The notes: generated by a model not told the origin, from the letters alone. A stretch of 39,183 nt of DNA from Cyclobacteriaceae bacterium (GCA_015488485.1 WFNR01000001.1:1-39183); one strand, 5' to 3'. Positions 16,808 through 25,741 are shown, numbered from the stretch's first letter. Numbers and translations are program-made.

Positions 16808-17755
16808 TCAGGCTACGCTTTCCATTTCCTTGGCAGCCAGAAAACGCTCGGCATCCAGAGCACTCATACAACCGGTACCGGCAGCGGTAATGGCCTGGCG
16901 ATATACCTTATCAGCCGCATCACCGGCTACAAAAACCCCTTCTATCGAGGTTTTGGCCGTGCCCGGAATTACTTTCAGGTAGCCTACTTCATCCATTTCC
17001 AGATAATCTTTAAATATCTCGGTATTGGGCTTATGGCCGATGGCTACGAAAAAGCCTTTTACCTCTATTTCATAGGTTTCGTTGGTTTTATTATTGAGCA
17101 AGCGCACCCCGGTTACACTGTCTTCACCCAGTACCTCCTGGGTCTCGCTATTCCATAGTATTTCTATATTGGGGGTGTTAAACACACGCTGTTGCATGAT
17201 TTTGGAAGCGCGCAACTCATCTCTGCGTACAATCATGTACACCTTAGGGCATAAGTTGGCCAGGTAGGTAGCCTCTTCACAAGCTGAGTCGCCCCCGCCT
17301 ACCACAGCTACATCCATGCCTTTATAAAAGAAACCGTCACAGATGGCACAGGCCGAAACTCCCTTGCCTATAAGGCGCTGTTCCGATTCAAGCCCCAGAT
17401 ACCTGGCTGAGGCACCTGTAGCTATTATCACAGCTTTAGCGGTAATCTCATGGCTGTCGTCCACAATAGCCTTGTGCGGATAGCCAGAGAAATCAACGGC
17501 CGTAACCACCCCGAAACGCACATCGGTACCGAAGCGCTCGGCTTGCTGCTGAAATTGCGTCATCATTTCCGGGCCGTTTATGCCTTCCGGATAGCCGGGA
17601 AAATTCTCTACATCATTGGTGGTAGTCAGTTGTCCTCCGGGTTCGCCACCGGTATAAAGCACCGGATTCAACCCCGCCCGGGCAGCATAAATAGCGGCCG
17701 TATAGCCGGCCGGTCCCGAGCCGATAATCAATACTTTTACTTCCTCTTTAGTCAT
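16808..17755 (-). CDS. trxB: Thioredoxin-disulfide reductase
   Basis: A 315-residue cytoplasmic FAD/NADPH flavoprotein that reduces thioredoxin. FAD-binding IIGSGPAG lies at residues 10-17, the redox-active CAIC (C136, C139) sits in the SACAICDGFF motif, the NADPH-binding VVGGGDSACEEA follows, and the FAD-contacting VFVAGDAADKVYRQAITAAGTG is at the C-terminus. Length is normal for the low-molecular-weight class. The ATG at 17755 lies about 47 bases from a perfect -7 element, and a 17-base palindrome lies between promoter and gene, suggesting control at initiation or in the leader. A strong terminator follows, so it is probably monocistronic. Confidence 0.97.
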   Translation of the reverse strand: MTKEEVKVLIIGSGPAGYTAAIYAARAGLNPVLYTGGEPGGQLTTTNDVENFPGYPEGINGPEMMTQFQQQAERFGTDVRFGVVTAVDFSGYPHKAIVDDSHEITAKAVIIATGASARYLGLESEQRLIGKGVSACAICDGFFYKGMDVAVVGGGDSACEEATYLANLCPKVYMIVRRDELRASKIMQQRVFNTPNIEILWNSETQEVLGEDSVTGVRLLNNKTNETYEIEVKGFFVAIGHKPNTEIFKDYLEMDEVGYLKVIPGTAKTSIEGVFVAGDAADKVYRQAITAAGTGCMSALDAERFLAAKEMESVA

Positions 17756-17779
17756 CTTTGCAAAAATTTAAAGGTTTTG

Positions 17780-17796
17780 ACCGGTCACTGACCGGT
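17780..17796. promoter_or_regulatory. Palindrome at the trxB transcription start, candidate operator
   Basis: ACCGGTCA-C-TGACCGGT is a perfect 8-base inverted repeat around one base. It begins about 6 bases downstream of the trxB -7 element, so it should cover the start site and first transcribed bases. A repressor site or a leader hairpin are both possible. Confidence 0.55.
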
Positions 17797-17801
17797 TGCT
17801 G

Positions 17802-17809
17802 CAAAGATA
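17802..17809 (-). promoter_or_regulatory. trxB -7 element
   Basis: Reverse-strand TATCTTTG (followed by C) is a perfect TAnnTTTG. A second copy, TAATTTTG, overlaps just upstream at 17811-17818. No TTTG box was found at the -33 distance. Confidence 0.6.
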
Positions 17810-17815
17810 ACAAAA

Positions 17816-18685
17816 TTAACCCAGAAACGGTTTCAATGATTTGCTGCGACTGGTATGCCGTAAGCGTCTGATAGCCTTTTCTTTAATCTGTCGTACTCGT
17901 TCACGTGTCAGGCAGAATTTCTCGCCTATTTCTTCCAGGGAGTGCGCCTGATTGCCCTTGCCACCCAGTCCGTAGTACATGGTAATCACATCCGCCTCGC
18001 GCGGGGTAAGGGTAGCCAGCACCCGCTTTACCTCCTTACATAAAGAATCTTGCAGCATCGGGCGCTCCGGATCATCTGCTTCGTCAGTTGCCAACATATC
18101 GAGCAACTCACGTTCATCTTCGCTGCCCATAGGGGCATGCACCGATACATGCTTGTTGTTGAGCTGCATGGTTTCACGCACCTCTTCTACGGCCACTTCC
18201 AGCATTTCGGCCAACTCTTCGGGCGAAGGCTCCCGTTCGTATTCCTGCTCCAGAGCTGACAAGGCTTTGCCGAATTTACTCAGTGTGCTGACTTTGTTTT
18301 GCGGCAGCCGTACCATACGGGCGTTTTCGGCCAGGGCTTGCAAAATAGCCTGGCGAATCCACCATACGGCATAGGAAATAAACTTAAAACCACGTGTAAC
18401 ATCAAAGCGCTGCGCTGCCTTTACCAGACCGATATTGCCCTCGTTTATCAAATCACCCAGCGTAAGACCCTGATTTTGATACTGTTTGGCCACCGACACC
18501 ACAAAACGCAGGTTGGCTTTTATCAGGCGCTCCATAGCTGCCTGATCGCCCTCGCGTGCCCGGGTGGCCAGCTCCACCTCTTCTTCCGGGGTAAGCAACT
18601 CCAGCCGGCTGATATCAGCCAGGTATTTCTCCAGCGACTGGCTGTCGCGATTGGTGATCTGCTTGCTTATCTTTAGCTGACGCAT
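17816..18685 (-). CDS. rpoD: Primary sigma factor (RpoD/SigA, Bacteroidota short form)
   Basis: A 289-residue sigma-70. Region 1.2 begins around [20 protein letters not shown]; region 2 contains [37 protein letters not shown] and the -10-reading [14 protein letters not shown]. Region 3 spans about residues 120-200. Region 4 ends with [27 protein letters not shown]. It lacks region 1.1 and the non-conserved insert, as in other Bacteroidota primary sigma factors of 286-289 residues, which read the TTTG/TAnnTTTG promoters found in this window. It is downstream of, and on the same strand as, the GTPase-kinase operon with a 150-base gap. Inverted repeats lie just before its ATG. Confidence 0.95.
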   Translation of the reverse strand: MRQLKISKQITNRDSQSLEKYLADISRLELLTPEEEVELATRAREGDQAAMERLIKANLRFVVSVAKQYQNQGLTLGDLINEGNIGLVKAAQRFDVTRGFKFISYAVWWIRQAILQALAENARMVRLPQNKVSTLSKFGKALSALEQEYEREPSPEELAEMLEVAVEEVRETMQLNNKHVSVHAPMGSEDERELLDMLATDEADDPERPMLQDSLCKEVKRVLATLTPREADVITMYYGLGGKGNQAHSLEEIGEKFCLTRERVRQIKEKAIRRLRHTSRSKSLKPFLG

Positions 18686-18688
18686 GGC

Positions 18689-18709
18689 TATGCCTGACAG
18701 GCGGGCATA
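18689..18709 (-). repeat. Nested inverted repeats in the rpoD leader
   Basis: Three bases upstream of the rpoD ATG, GCCTG-A-CAGGC (18692-18702) is a perfect palindrome, and TATGCC/GGCATA (18689-18694 and 18704-18709) can pair instead. The two pairings exclude each other, so the leader may switch structure near the start codon. Chance is possible at this size. Confidence 0.35.
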
Positions 18710-18835
18710 CCGAACCCGCTCTTCCCCTTTTTCTTCTATAAAAATAAAAGAATAAAAAAGAAATTCTAACCAAAAAGCTCCAGAAAATTCTCAGTTCCTG
18801 AAAAAGACAACTACCTTACAGGGGTTTCTTATTCC

Positions 18836-20767
18836 TTATTCCTGCATTGGCAACTGTATAATCACTTCAGTAAACTCCCCCTCACTACTGTTTACACTAA
18901 TGCTACCATTTAGCTTCATAGCGGCTTTGGCAGCCAAATAAAGCCCCATGCCATGACCGGTAGATTGCATGCTGCCTTTGTAAAACATCGAAAACATTTT
19001 TTCCTTCACCTCAGGCGTTACACCCTCGCCATTATCCCATATATAAATCAACAGCTTTTTAACCTTCTCATCTTTCTTAGCCGTCACCTTAACCTTATGC
19101 CGAACATCCTCTGCCCTCTTAAATATAAAAGCATTCTCAATGACGGCCTTAATAAGAGTTGTGAATACCGCGACAGGAACCTTTACTTCGATAGCCTCTC
19201 CCGATGGTACAGATAGTTGATATTCTACCTGGTATGCGTCACTTTTCTCGGTCAATATTCTATCTAAAAATTCGTATAGTTTAATTGTTTCTTTATCTAT
19301 ATCGGGTCTGCTGGCAAAAATGATATGATATTGCATAAGTTGGTCGAGCAGCCGCTCCATGGCTTGTGTCTCCTGCTCCAACAGGGCTATATATTGCTGA
19401 GCGGCTTCGGGCCCATCGGCAGTTTTTATTAAATTGATAAGCCCCTCAATGCGAGCAACGGGCCCTTTGAGGTTGTGAGACGAACGGTATAAAAACAGAT
19501 CCAGCTCATAGTTGGTTTGGCGCAGGAGTTCATTCGACTCCCGCAACATTTGTGTACGCTCGGCTACTTTTCGGTTCAGCACTTCATTGGCATTGTGCAG
19601 GGTTTCTTCCAGTAGTTTTTGCTTGGTAATATTTCTGACAATTACCAAAAAACCCTCTACCTGCGACTTGCCGTTGACCTCATTTATCAATAAGTTCACA
19701 TTCTGGCCTACCCATACGGATTTTCCCTTGACAGAAACCGGTAATTCCATATAGGTGCTTCTGATTTTTTTATTGAGCTGATTGGTATAAAAGGCTTTGG
19801 CTTTTTGACGATGAGAAGGCTGTATCCATTCCCAAAAATTAATGGTAGATATTTTATCAGGGGCATAACCGGTAAAATTCAGCCCCTCCTGATTGACATA
19901 TGTAATGGTACCCTGCGGGGTTGTTCTGAAAATAATATCACTGGCGTTTTCTACCAACAGTCTGTAGAGCTCCTCACTCTTCCTGAGCTTCTCTTCAAAT
20001 ATCTTTCGCCTTGTAATATCTTTAAAAATACCCTGTGTAGCAACTCTTTGGCCGTTTTCATAGCGGGCATTTACCGAACCTTGTACATAGACCGTTTTGC
20101 CGCTCTTACTCACAAGACGTATCTCTATATCCTTGGTAAGTTGACTGTCGGTCAATTGATGAAATAATAGCTGGCAATGCTCACGGTCATCAGGATGAAT
20201 GACATCGAGAAAGTTAAGGTCGGCCAGCTCTTCTTCACTGTATTCCAGGGTTTTTTGCCAGGCAGGGTTGGTAAATATATAGCGACCCTGATTATCTACA
20301 CTTTGAATAAGATCGAGGGTATTTTGAAAAAGATAGCTATAGGCCTCTTCTAATTTACCAAGCTTTTCTTTGGTTTCCAGGTGCAGCTTAAGCAGTTCGT
20401 TGTTAATAACCGTCTCATTGCGTTGTTGTTGTACGTGCACCTGTTTTTCATAAATATGCGTAAAGTCTTTTAGCAGCCAGATTATCTGCTGTTGTCTTTT
20501 CTCAAAGAGGAAATCGAAGTAGCCCTTTCTTCCCTGGCTTTCAAAATACATACAGGGAAAATCCAGGCGTTCGCCTTCCGCAAGGGTTTCGAAAATATCT
20601 TTGATACTCTCTAAAACCGGGAATATATCGAACAGGTTACTTCCCTTATACTTCGGGTCGAGTTCAAATAATGTATTGCATGAGGAAACAAGCTGACCGT
20701 TCGGCTCAAATATCACAATTTGAGCCATCGGTGCCAGTAATTCGTTTTTTATAGCTTTAATGTCCAT
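18836..20767 (-). CDS. Soluble three-PAS sensor histidine kinase
   Basis: A 643-residue cytoplasmic kinase without membrane helices. A degenerate PAS-like domain lies at about 10-105, a coiled coil at 108-142, PAS domains at about 143-255 and 265-385 (each ending in a PAC-type DITRR or NITKQ), and a second coiled coil at 385-420. The H-box is SSHNLKGPVAR with H431. The ATPase domain has N545 (VIENAF), DNGEGV and GHGMGLYLA. The H-box resembles the HWE-unlike, NLKGP class common in Cytophagia light or redox PAS kinases. Its ATG overlaps the stop of the GTPase gene by one base, so it is the last gene of the operon. No response regulator lies nearby; the partner is unknown. Confidence 0.9.
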   Translation of the reverse strand: MDIKAIKNELLAPMAQIVIFEPNGQLVSSCNTLFELDPKYKGSNLFDIFPVLESIKDIFETLAEGERLDFPCMYFESQGRKGYFDFLFEKRQQQIIWLLKDFTHIYEKQVHVQQQRNETVINNELLKLHLETKEKLGKLEEAYSYLFQNTLDLIQSVDNQGRYIFTNPAWQKTLEYSEEELADLNFLDVIHPDDREHCQLLFHQLTDSQLTKDIEIRLVSKSGKTVYVQGSVNARYENGQRVATQGIFKDITRRKIFEEKLRKSEELYRLLVENASDIIFRTTPQGTITYVNQEGLNFTGYAPDKISTINFWEWIQPSHRQKAKAFYTNQLNKKIRSTYMELPVSVKGKSVWVGQNVNLLINEVNGKSQVEGFLVIVRNITKQKLLEETLHNANEVLNRKVAERTQMLRESNELLRQTNYELDLFLYRSSHNLKGPVARIEGLINLIKTADGPEAAQQYIALLEQETQAMERLLDQLMQYHIIFASRPDIDKETIKLYEFLDRILTEKSDAYQVEYQLSVPSGEAIEVKVPVAVFTTLIKAVIENAFIFKRAEDVRHKVKVTAKKDEKVKKLLIYIWDNGEGVTPEVKEKMFSMFYKGSMQSTGHGMGLYLAAKAAMKLNGSISVNSSEGEFTEVIIQLPMQE

Positions 20768-21252
20768 CAGCTTAGCATCTGCCTGGCCAGGCTATAAAAC
20801 ATTTCTTCTACGTTGGCGCCCGTCTTGGCACTGGTAAAAATGGCTTGTCTATCTTTGAACCTGTTATCAAACTCAGCGAGTGCATCCTGACTCAGCAGGT
20901 CTGTTTTGTTGCCGGCCAACACGATGGGTATAGTAGGAAGCAGCTTTTGCAAATGACTTATTTCATCAGCCAGGTTGGCATAGCTGGAGGGCCTGGTTAC
21001 ATCAAATACATATATGGCCCCATGGGCTCCCAGCTTGTAGCTTGCCGGTACTTTCTGCTGATTCTCCTCTCCGGCTATATCCCAAATAAGCATCGCTACC
21101 TCCTGGCCGTTCACCTGCACCACCTTTTTATCGATTTTCACACCCAGGGTAGTCAGGTATTCTTCGGAAAAGCGCTGATAAACAAAATAGCGGATCAGGG
21201 AAGTCTTACCTACTCCGAAATGACCCAGCAATATTACTTTTTTACTTACCAT
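20767..21252 (-). CDS. Ras/Rab-like small GTPase (prokaryotic Rup-type)
   Basis: A 161-residue stand-alone small GTPase with all five G motifs: G1 GHFGVGKTS (K16, T17), G2 TTLGVK (T35), G3 WDIAGEE (D58), G4 NKTD and G5 TSAK. Two positions differ from eukaryotic Ras: the Gly12 position holds F12 and the catalytic glutamine position holds E62. Bacterial Ras-like GTPases outside the MglA group are largely uncharacterised. It overlaps the upstream partner gene by 11 bases and the kinase gene by one base, which argues strongly for a shared pathway. No membrane anchor or lipidation cysteine is visible, so it is probably cytosolic. Confidence 0.92.
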   Translation of the reverse strand: MVSKKVILLGHFGVGKTSLIRYFVYQRFSEEYLTTLGVKIDKKVVQVNGQEVAMLIWDIAGEENQQKVPASYKLGAHGAIYVFDVTRPSSYANLADEISHLQKLLPTIPIVLAGNKTDLLSQDALAEFDNRFKDRQAIFTSAKTGANVEEMFYSLARQMLS

Positions 21253-22108
21253 CTACAGCTTGTCCAAAAAATTGCTCCAACTGTGTCGAAAAAACATCTT
21301 CCCCGCCTTGCTCCTTCTGCATAGCATTTTTGCGAAGCTTATCGGCAAAGTTCAAAATGGTAGCTTCGAGTTGATCTTTAAAGGCCGCAGTAATTACACC
21401 CGATACCACCACGGCCAGGTAGTACGTTTTAAAATTACGAAAAATAATGTGATACGATTCGTACTCGATACTCTCCAGGTCCTGCTCGCCTTTCTTAAAA
21501 GCATCGGCCACGAAACTCTTAATGGCGGTAAGCATGCCGGCAATCATATCCTGATCGATGCTTTTGGTGCGCGAATAGCTGCCGTACAGCATACCCGACT
21601 CCTGTTCTATAAGAAATATCTCCTCAATTACCGGCTCGGCCAACCCTTGCATCACCACATCCGATGTTTTGCTGCCGGTAAACCAGGCCTTAATCCTGCG
21701 TTTCCACCCTTCCCAGGAAAAAGCTTTCTCCAACTGCCTGTCAACCCGCTCGGAGAGCATCTCTATCTCTCTGGCTATATACTTTCGTATCAGCTTGCCA
21801 ATAATGGGGTAGAGCGCATCCACCATTTCATTTTGGGCATTTTTGATTTGATATCTGATCGTATCAGTAATTACCGGCCCAAAAAGTTTGGGGAAATTCT
21901 GATGTAAGCGCTGCAAATGATCTTCTACAATCGGATCAACCCTTACGGCCAGCTTCTCTTTGGTGTGCAGTTCCTGGTCGAGGCGCTTTACCTCCTCGCG
22001 CAAGATCGCAAGCTTATGCCGTTCCTCTGCCAACAAAAGGGCCTGCAATTGCTCCAAAGACGGACTCTTGCCATCGCTTGCTTTGGATTTGGGCCCCGTG
22101 TTATTCAT
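21242..22108 (-). CDS. GTPase partner protein with roadblock/longin-like segment
   Basis: A 288-residue soluble protein. Residues about 15-55 are a predicted coiled coil, 60-145 are helical with a conserved-looking DPIVEDHLQRL start, and 160-255 (EEIFLIEQESGMLYGSY, then DQDMIAGMLTAIKSFV, then a YYLAVVVSG strand) read like a roadblock/LC7 or longin fold: strand, strand, helix, strands. From memory, similar segments occur in proteins labelled cell-envelope or OmpA-like, some carrying an OmpA domain; this copy has none. Roadblock proteins are known partners or GAPs of small GTPases, such as MglB for MglA, so it is likely the regulator of the overlapping GTPase. The fold call is by eye. Confidence 0.6.
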   Translation of the reverse strand: MNNTGPKSKASDGKSPSLEQLQALLLAEERHKLAILREEVKRLDQELHTKEKLAVRVDPIVEDHLQRLHQNFPKLFGPVITDTIRYQIKNAQNEMVDALYPIIGKLIRKYIAREIEMLSERVDRQLEKAFSWEGWKRRIKAWFTGSKTSDVVMQGLAEPVIEEIFLIEQESGMLYGSYSRTKSIDQDMIAGMLTAIKSFVADAFKKGEQDLESIEYESYHIIFRNFKTYYLAVVVSGVITAAFKDQLEATILNFADKLRKNAMQKEQGGEDVFSTQLEQFFGQAVDGK

Positions 22109-22145
22109 GATTTAAAAATCGCTGCTATTCAAAGCTATAAAGATA

Positions 22146-22505
22146 TTATTTGCCTATTTCATCTCCCAGTTTTTGCAAGGCCGCACCGAATGACTTCCTG
22201 TCCAGTTTCTCATCGGCAAGTTCATCCAGTTTTTTATTCAGCTCTTCTCTCAGTTTATCTATCTTACTGTCAAAATCCTGATTAGTCGATGCTATCAGCG
22301 ACTCGGCATGCTCTTTGAAGTCAGCAAGTTTTTTTTCCAACTCCTCTTTATAGGTATCGATAATATTATTGAGTTTCTTGAACTCTTTCTCAAATTCTTT
22401 AATATTATCGCCAAAAATAATTTCCCGTATGGCGGCAATTTTCGGATCTACATTGCCGTTATCGTTACTGCTTGCCTGGGTTCGGTTTTTTGCTTCTTCA
22501 CTCAT
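22146..22505 (-). CDS. Small acidic/basic coiled-coil protein of the GTPase operon
   Basis: A 119-residue soluble protein, not recognised by family name. The first 18 residues are polar and disordered. IAAIREIIFGDNIKEFEKEF (residues about 23-42) looks like a short conserved motif, and residues 40-100 form a continuous amphipathic coiled coil rich in Lys and Glu. No signal peptide or membrane helix is present. Its ATG overlaps the stop of the peptidoglycan-binding gene and 37 bases separate it from the next gene. It may act as an adaptor linking the membrane protein to the GTPase partner, but this rests only on position and shape. Confidence 0.65.
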   Translation of the reverse strand: MSEEAKNRTQASSNDNGNVDPKIAAIREIIFGDNIKEFEKEFKKLNNIIDTYKEELEKKLADFKEHAESLIASTNQDFDSKIDKLREELNKKLDELADEKLDRKSFGAALQKLGDEIGK

Positions 22506-23143
22506 TTTACCAATTCTTTTATAGTAGCCAAATTCACTTTTCCTGATGGAAAAAGATTTTCTGATTTCTGAAATTCTTTTAAAGCTGTTTGGGTTTCAAC
22601 CCCAAAAGTACCGTCTTGCGGCATAGTATAGCCTTTTTTTATAAGTAACTGCTGCAACTCCCAAACTTCCTGCCCTACATCTCCGATTTTCAGACCAAGC
22701 CATGATCGGGCAGCTTCAACCCGCTTTTTGTAGCTATAAGCAGCCGGATCTATCCCTTCTTCGAAAAGTAATTTTATTTCCTTATTATCAAGACCGTTAC
22801 TTTTTAGGTGTGCCGAAAGAATCAGTTTTTTCTCCAGCATCTTAGTAGCAGCCCATAGCTGTTGATAATATAGTACGGCTTGTTTGGAGATTTCCTTATC
22901 CTGCTCCGGGATATTAATATCCACACCGTGGTTTACCCATATCTGGCGGGCAAAGCTACCCAGTTCATAGGCATTCTTATAATACTGCAGGACCGCCTGC
23001 TCATCATAAAAATTTACGTCTATGCTGTCGTTCAGTTTATAGTTAAAATAATCCGAAGCGCTATATTTAACGTAGTGCTTATACTGAAAAAAGGCAATGA
23101 CCACAACAGCTATCAGCAATATAGCCCATGCTATCTTTTTCAT
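22502..23143 (-). CDS. Membrane-anchored peptidoglycan-binding (PGBD1) protein
   Basis: A 213-residue protein. One N-terminal hydrophobic helix (IAWAILLIAVVVIAFFQY, residues about 4-21) without a clear cleavage site suggests an inner-membrane anchor with the rest in the periplasm. The middle is helical and unrecognised. Residues about 148-213 are a PG_binding_1 domain: GDVGQEVWELQQLLIKKGY, DGTFGVETQTALKEFQ and a final helix. It probably contacts the cell wall. It is the first gene of the five-gene operon, following the pnp terminator, and could be the envelope-facing sensor for the GTPase/kinase module. The signal it senses is unknown. Confidence 0.75.
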   Translation of the reverse strand: MKKIAWAILLIAVVVIAFFQYKHYVKYSASDYFNYKLNDSIDVNFYDEQAVLQYYKNAYELGSFARQIWVNHGVDINIPEQDKEISKQAVLYYQQLWAATKMLEKKLILSAHLKSNGLDNKEIKLLFEEGIDPAAYSYKKRVEAARSWLGLKIGDVGQEVWELQQLLIKKGYTMPQDGTFGVETQTALKEFQKSENLFPSGKVNLATIKELVK

Positions 23144-23186
23144 TTTGCTTGCAGTTTAAAAATCATACTCATACAGAGCTACTGCC

Positions 23187-23216
23187 TAAAAGTATAAAAA
23201 TGCTGCACCAATCAAA
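23187..23216 (-). promoter_or_regulatory. Possible promoter of the GTPase operon
   Basis: On the reverse strand TTTG (23216-23213), an 18-base spacer and TACTTTTA (23194-23187) approximate the consensus with one mismatch. It overlaps the pnp terminator. It would start the five-gene transcript about 40 bases before the first ATG. Confidence 0.35.
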
Positions 23217-23242
23217 AAACAACATTTTTTATCGGTGCAGCA
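23201..23242 (-). terminator. Rho-independent terminator of rpsO-pnp
   Basis: TGCTGCACC / GGTGCAGCA form a perfect 9-bp outer stem, and A6/T6 tracts inside can extend the pairing. Reading on the reverse strand it starts 8 bases after the pnp stop and is followed by TTTTTATACTTTT. This separates pnp from the GTPase operon. Confidence 0.8.
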
Positions 23243-23249
23243 CGAAGGT

Positions 23250-25379
23250 TTACTCACTCTTACGCTCGGGCCTGGGCAACAGCACCTTGCGCGACAAACG
23301 GTACTTACCGGTTTTCTTATCGATATCCACCAACTTCACTTTTATCTCCTCACCCGGTTCCAGCACACCGTCCATGTTTTCCAGGCGCTCCCATTTTATT
23401 TCCGAGATATGCAGCAGGCCGTCTTTGCCCGGCATAAACTCCACAAAAGCGCCAAACGGCATAATGTTCTTCACCTTACCGGTGTACACCTCTCCCACTT
23501 CGGGCTGGGCCACAATAGCTTTTACTCTGGCCATCGCCTGATCGAGCGAATCTTTATTGAAAGCGAAGATAGTCACCACACCGCGGCTGTCCACTTCCTC
23601 AATCACCACGGTGGCTCCGGTTTCATTCTGAATCTCCTGCACCACTTTGCCACCAGGGCCGATTACGGCTCCTATGTATTCTTGTGGTATATTTATAGAA
23701 GCCACCTGCGGAGCATTAGGCTTAAGCTCCGGTCGTGGCTTGTCGATTACGGCCGTCATCTTTTTGAGTATGTGCAGCCGGCCGGCCTTGGCCTGCTCCA
23801 GCGCTTCCTTCAGCACCTCGTACGACAGGCCGTCTATCTTGATGTCCATCTGGCAGGCGGTGATACCCTTTTCGGTACCGGTCACCTTAAAGTCCATATC
23901 ACCCAGGTGGTCTTCATCACCCAGGATATCCGACAGGATGGCGTGCTTGCCGGTTTCGGCATCGGAAATCATGCCCATAGCAATACCCGATACCGGTGCT
24001 TTGATTTGCACACCAGCATCCATCAGCGCCAGGGTGCCGGCACAAACGGTAGCCATGGATGAGGAGCCGTTCGATTCCAGGATATCGGAAACGATGCGGA
24101 TGGTATAGGGAAAGTCCTCATGGGGCGGCAACATGCCTTTCAGCGCCCGCTGGGCCAGGTTGCCATGCCCTACCTCACGCCTACCCGGCCCGCGGTTGGG
24201 CCTTACCTCACCGGTAGAAAAACCCGGGAAGTTATAGTGCAGGATAAAGCGGTTGTAATCCTTGAGCAAAGCGCTGTCGATCATCTGCTCATCCAGCTTG
24301 GTACCCAGGGTTACACTGGTAAGCGCCTGGGTCTCACCACGGGTAAATACGGCCGAACCGTGCGGCATAGGCAGATAATCTACCTCACACCAGATAGGGC
24401 GGATCTCATCAAAGGCCCTGCCATCCATGCGGATGCCTTTTTCCAGCACCATATTGCGGGCGGCCTCTTTCTGCACATCGTGAAAATATTTTTTCACCAG
24501 CGCCACATTCAGCTCTTCCTCATCGGCCCGTGCTTCCAGGTATTCTTCCAGTACGGCCTTAATAGCCTCACTACGCTCGGCCTTATTTTTAATCTGGCGC
24601 ATATATACCTCAAAAACCTTATCGTACAGGGCCTTCTTTACTTCTTCTTTCAGCGCCTCATCTTTCTCTTCATGGTCATAGGTGCGCTTTTCTTCTTTAC
24701 CGGCTTCTTTGGTCAGTTCCTGCTGCACCAGACACATTTGCTTGATGGCTTCGTGGGCTACCTGCATGGCCTCGAGCATAGTCTCTTCCGATACCTCGCT
24801 CATCTCGCCCTCCACCATCATGATATTGTCATAGGTAGCGGCCACCATCATATCCAGGGTAGCGCGCTCGTTCTCTTCCTGGCCCGGGTTGATTACAAAT
24901 TTGCCGTCAATCTGCGATACCCGTACCTCCGCTATGGGGCCGTCAAACGGGATATCCGATACCGACAAGGCTGCCGAAGCAGCCAGGGCCGCCAGCGCAT
25001 CGGGTAGCACCTTGCCATCGGCCGACAGCAGGGAGATCATCACCTGGGTCTCGGCATGGTAATCGGATGGGAACAAAGGCCGCAAGGCGCGGTCCACCAG
25101 GCGCGAGGTCAATATCTCATAATCGGATAAACGTCCTTCCCTCTTCAGGAAGCCACCGGGAATGCGCCCGGCAGCGGCAAATTTTTCCTGATAATCCACA
25201 CTCAGCGGCAAAAAGTCAACCCCTTCGCGGGCTTCCTGGGTAGAAACAACAGTAGCGAGCAACACTGTGTTGCCCATACGAACCTCCGCGGCTCCGTCTG
25301 CTTGCTTAGCGAGTTTACCGGTTTCGATAATGATTTCCCGGCCATCGGCAAGCGTAATGGTCTTTTTAATAATATTCAT
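23250..25379 (-). CDS. pnp: Polyribonucleotide nucleotidyltransferase (PNPase)
   Basis: A 709-residue 3'-5' phosphorolytic exoribonuclease acting in RNA turnover. Two RNase PH domains lie at about 10-230 and 315-550, separated by the all-helical domain. The KH domain has [18 protein letters not shown] (near 570) and the S1 domain has [17 protein letters not shown] and GKDGLLHIS (near 625-665). RNase PH core motifs such as [21 protein letters not shown] are intact. Length is normal. It follows rpsO on the same strand by 86 bases, the arrangement widely conserved in bacteria, and is closed by a strong terminator. Confidence 0.98.
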   Translation of the reverse strand: MNIIKKTITLADGREIIIETGKLAKQADGAAEVRMGNTVLLATVVSTQEAREGVDFLPLSVDYQEKFAAAGRIPGGFLKREGRLSDYEILTSRLVDRALRPLFPSDYHAETQVMISLLSADGKVLPDALAALAASAALSVSDIPFDGPIAEVRVSQIDGKFVINPGQEENERATLDMMVAATYDNIMMVEGEMSEVSEETMLEAMQVAHEAIKQMCLVQQELTKEAGKEEKRTYDHEEKDEALKEEVKKALYDKVFEVYMRQIKNKAERSEAIKAVLEEYLEARADEEELNVALVKKYFHDVQKEAARNMVLEKGIRMDGRAFDEIRPIWCEVDYLPMPHGSAVFTRGETQALTSVTLGTKLDEQMIDSALLKDYNRFILHYNFPGFSTGEVRPNRGPGRREVGHGNLAQRALKGMLPPHEDFPYTIRIVSDILESNGSSSMATVCAGTLALMDAGVQIKAPVSGIAMGMISDAETGKHAILSDILGDEDHLGDMDFKVTGTEKGITACQMDIKIDGLSYEVLKEALEQAKAGRLHILKKMTAVIDKPRPELKPNAPQVASINIPQEYIGAVIGPGGKVVQEIQNETGATVVIEEVDSRGVVTIFAFNKDSLDQAMARVKAIVAQPEVGEVYTGKVKNIMPFGAFVEFMPGKDGLLHISEIKWERLENMDGVLEPGEEIKVKLVDIDKKTGKYRLSRKVLLPRPERKSE

Positions 25380-25465
25380 TCTTTCTGATTTGTTACATTA
25401 AATAGATTTTCAGTTACCCTAAAGGCCTGAAATGGAAAAGGGATTCGACCGAACCCCTCCCCTGT

Positions 25466-25741
25466 TTACTTTCTTAAATTCAACTCTTTGACAATCGCCC
25501 TGTAGCGCTCGATATCGATTTTCTGCAGGTAATTCAAGAGTTTTCTCCTTTTTCCTACCAGCCTCAACAAACCTTGTTGGGTGGAAAAATCCTTTTTGTT
25601 TTTCTTCAAGTGGTCTGTCAAGTGCTTAATCCGGTAGGTAAAGAGAGCAATTTGCGACTCAGGCGAACCCGTATCCGTTTTTGACTTCAACCGACCATGA
25701 TTCTCGAAGATTTCCTGTTTTTTCTCTTTCGATAAATACAT
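25466..25741 (-). CDS. rpsO: 30S ribosomal protein S15
   Basis: A 91-residue ribosomal protein that binds the central domain of 16S rRNA. The diagnostic segments [24 protein letters not shown], read here as [10 protein letters not shown] and IKHLTDHLK, and [15 protein letters not shown] are complete. It is two or three residues longer than the E. coli protein. It has its own consensus promoter and precedes pnp. Any S15-binding autoregulatory structure in its 5' leader could not be recognised by eye. Confidence 0.98.
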   Translation of the reverse strand: MYLSKEKKQEIFENHGRLKSKTDTGSPESQIALFTYRIKHLTDHLKKNKKDFSTQQGLLRLVGKRRKLLNYLQKIDIERYRAIVKELNLRK

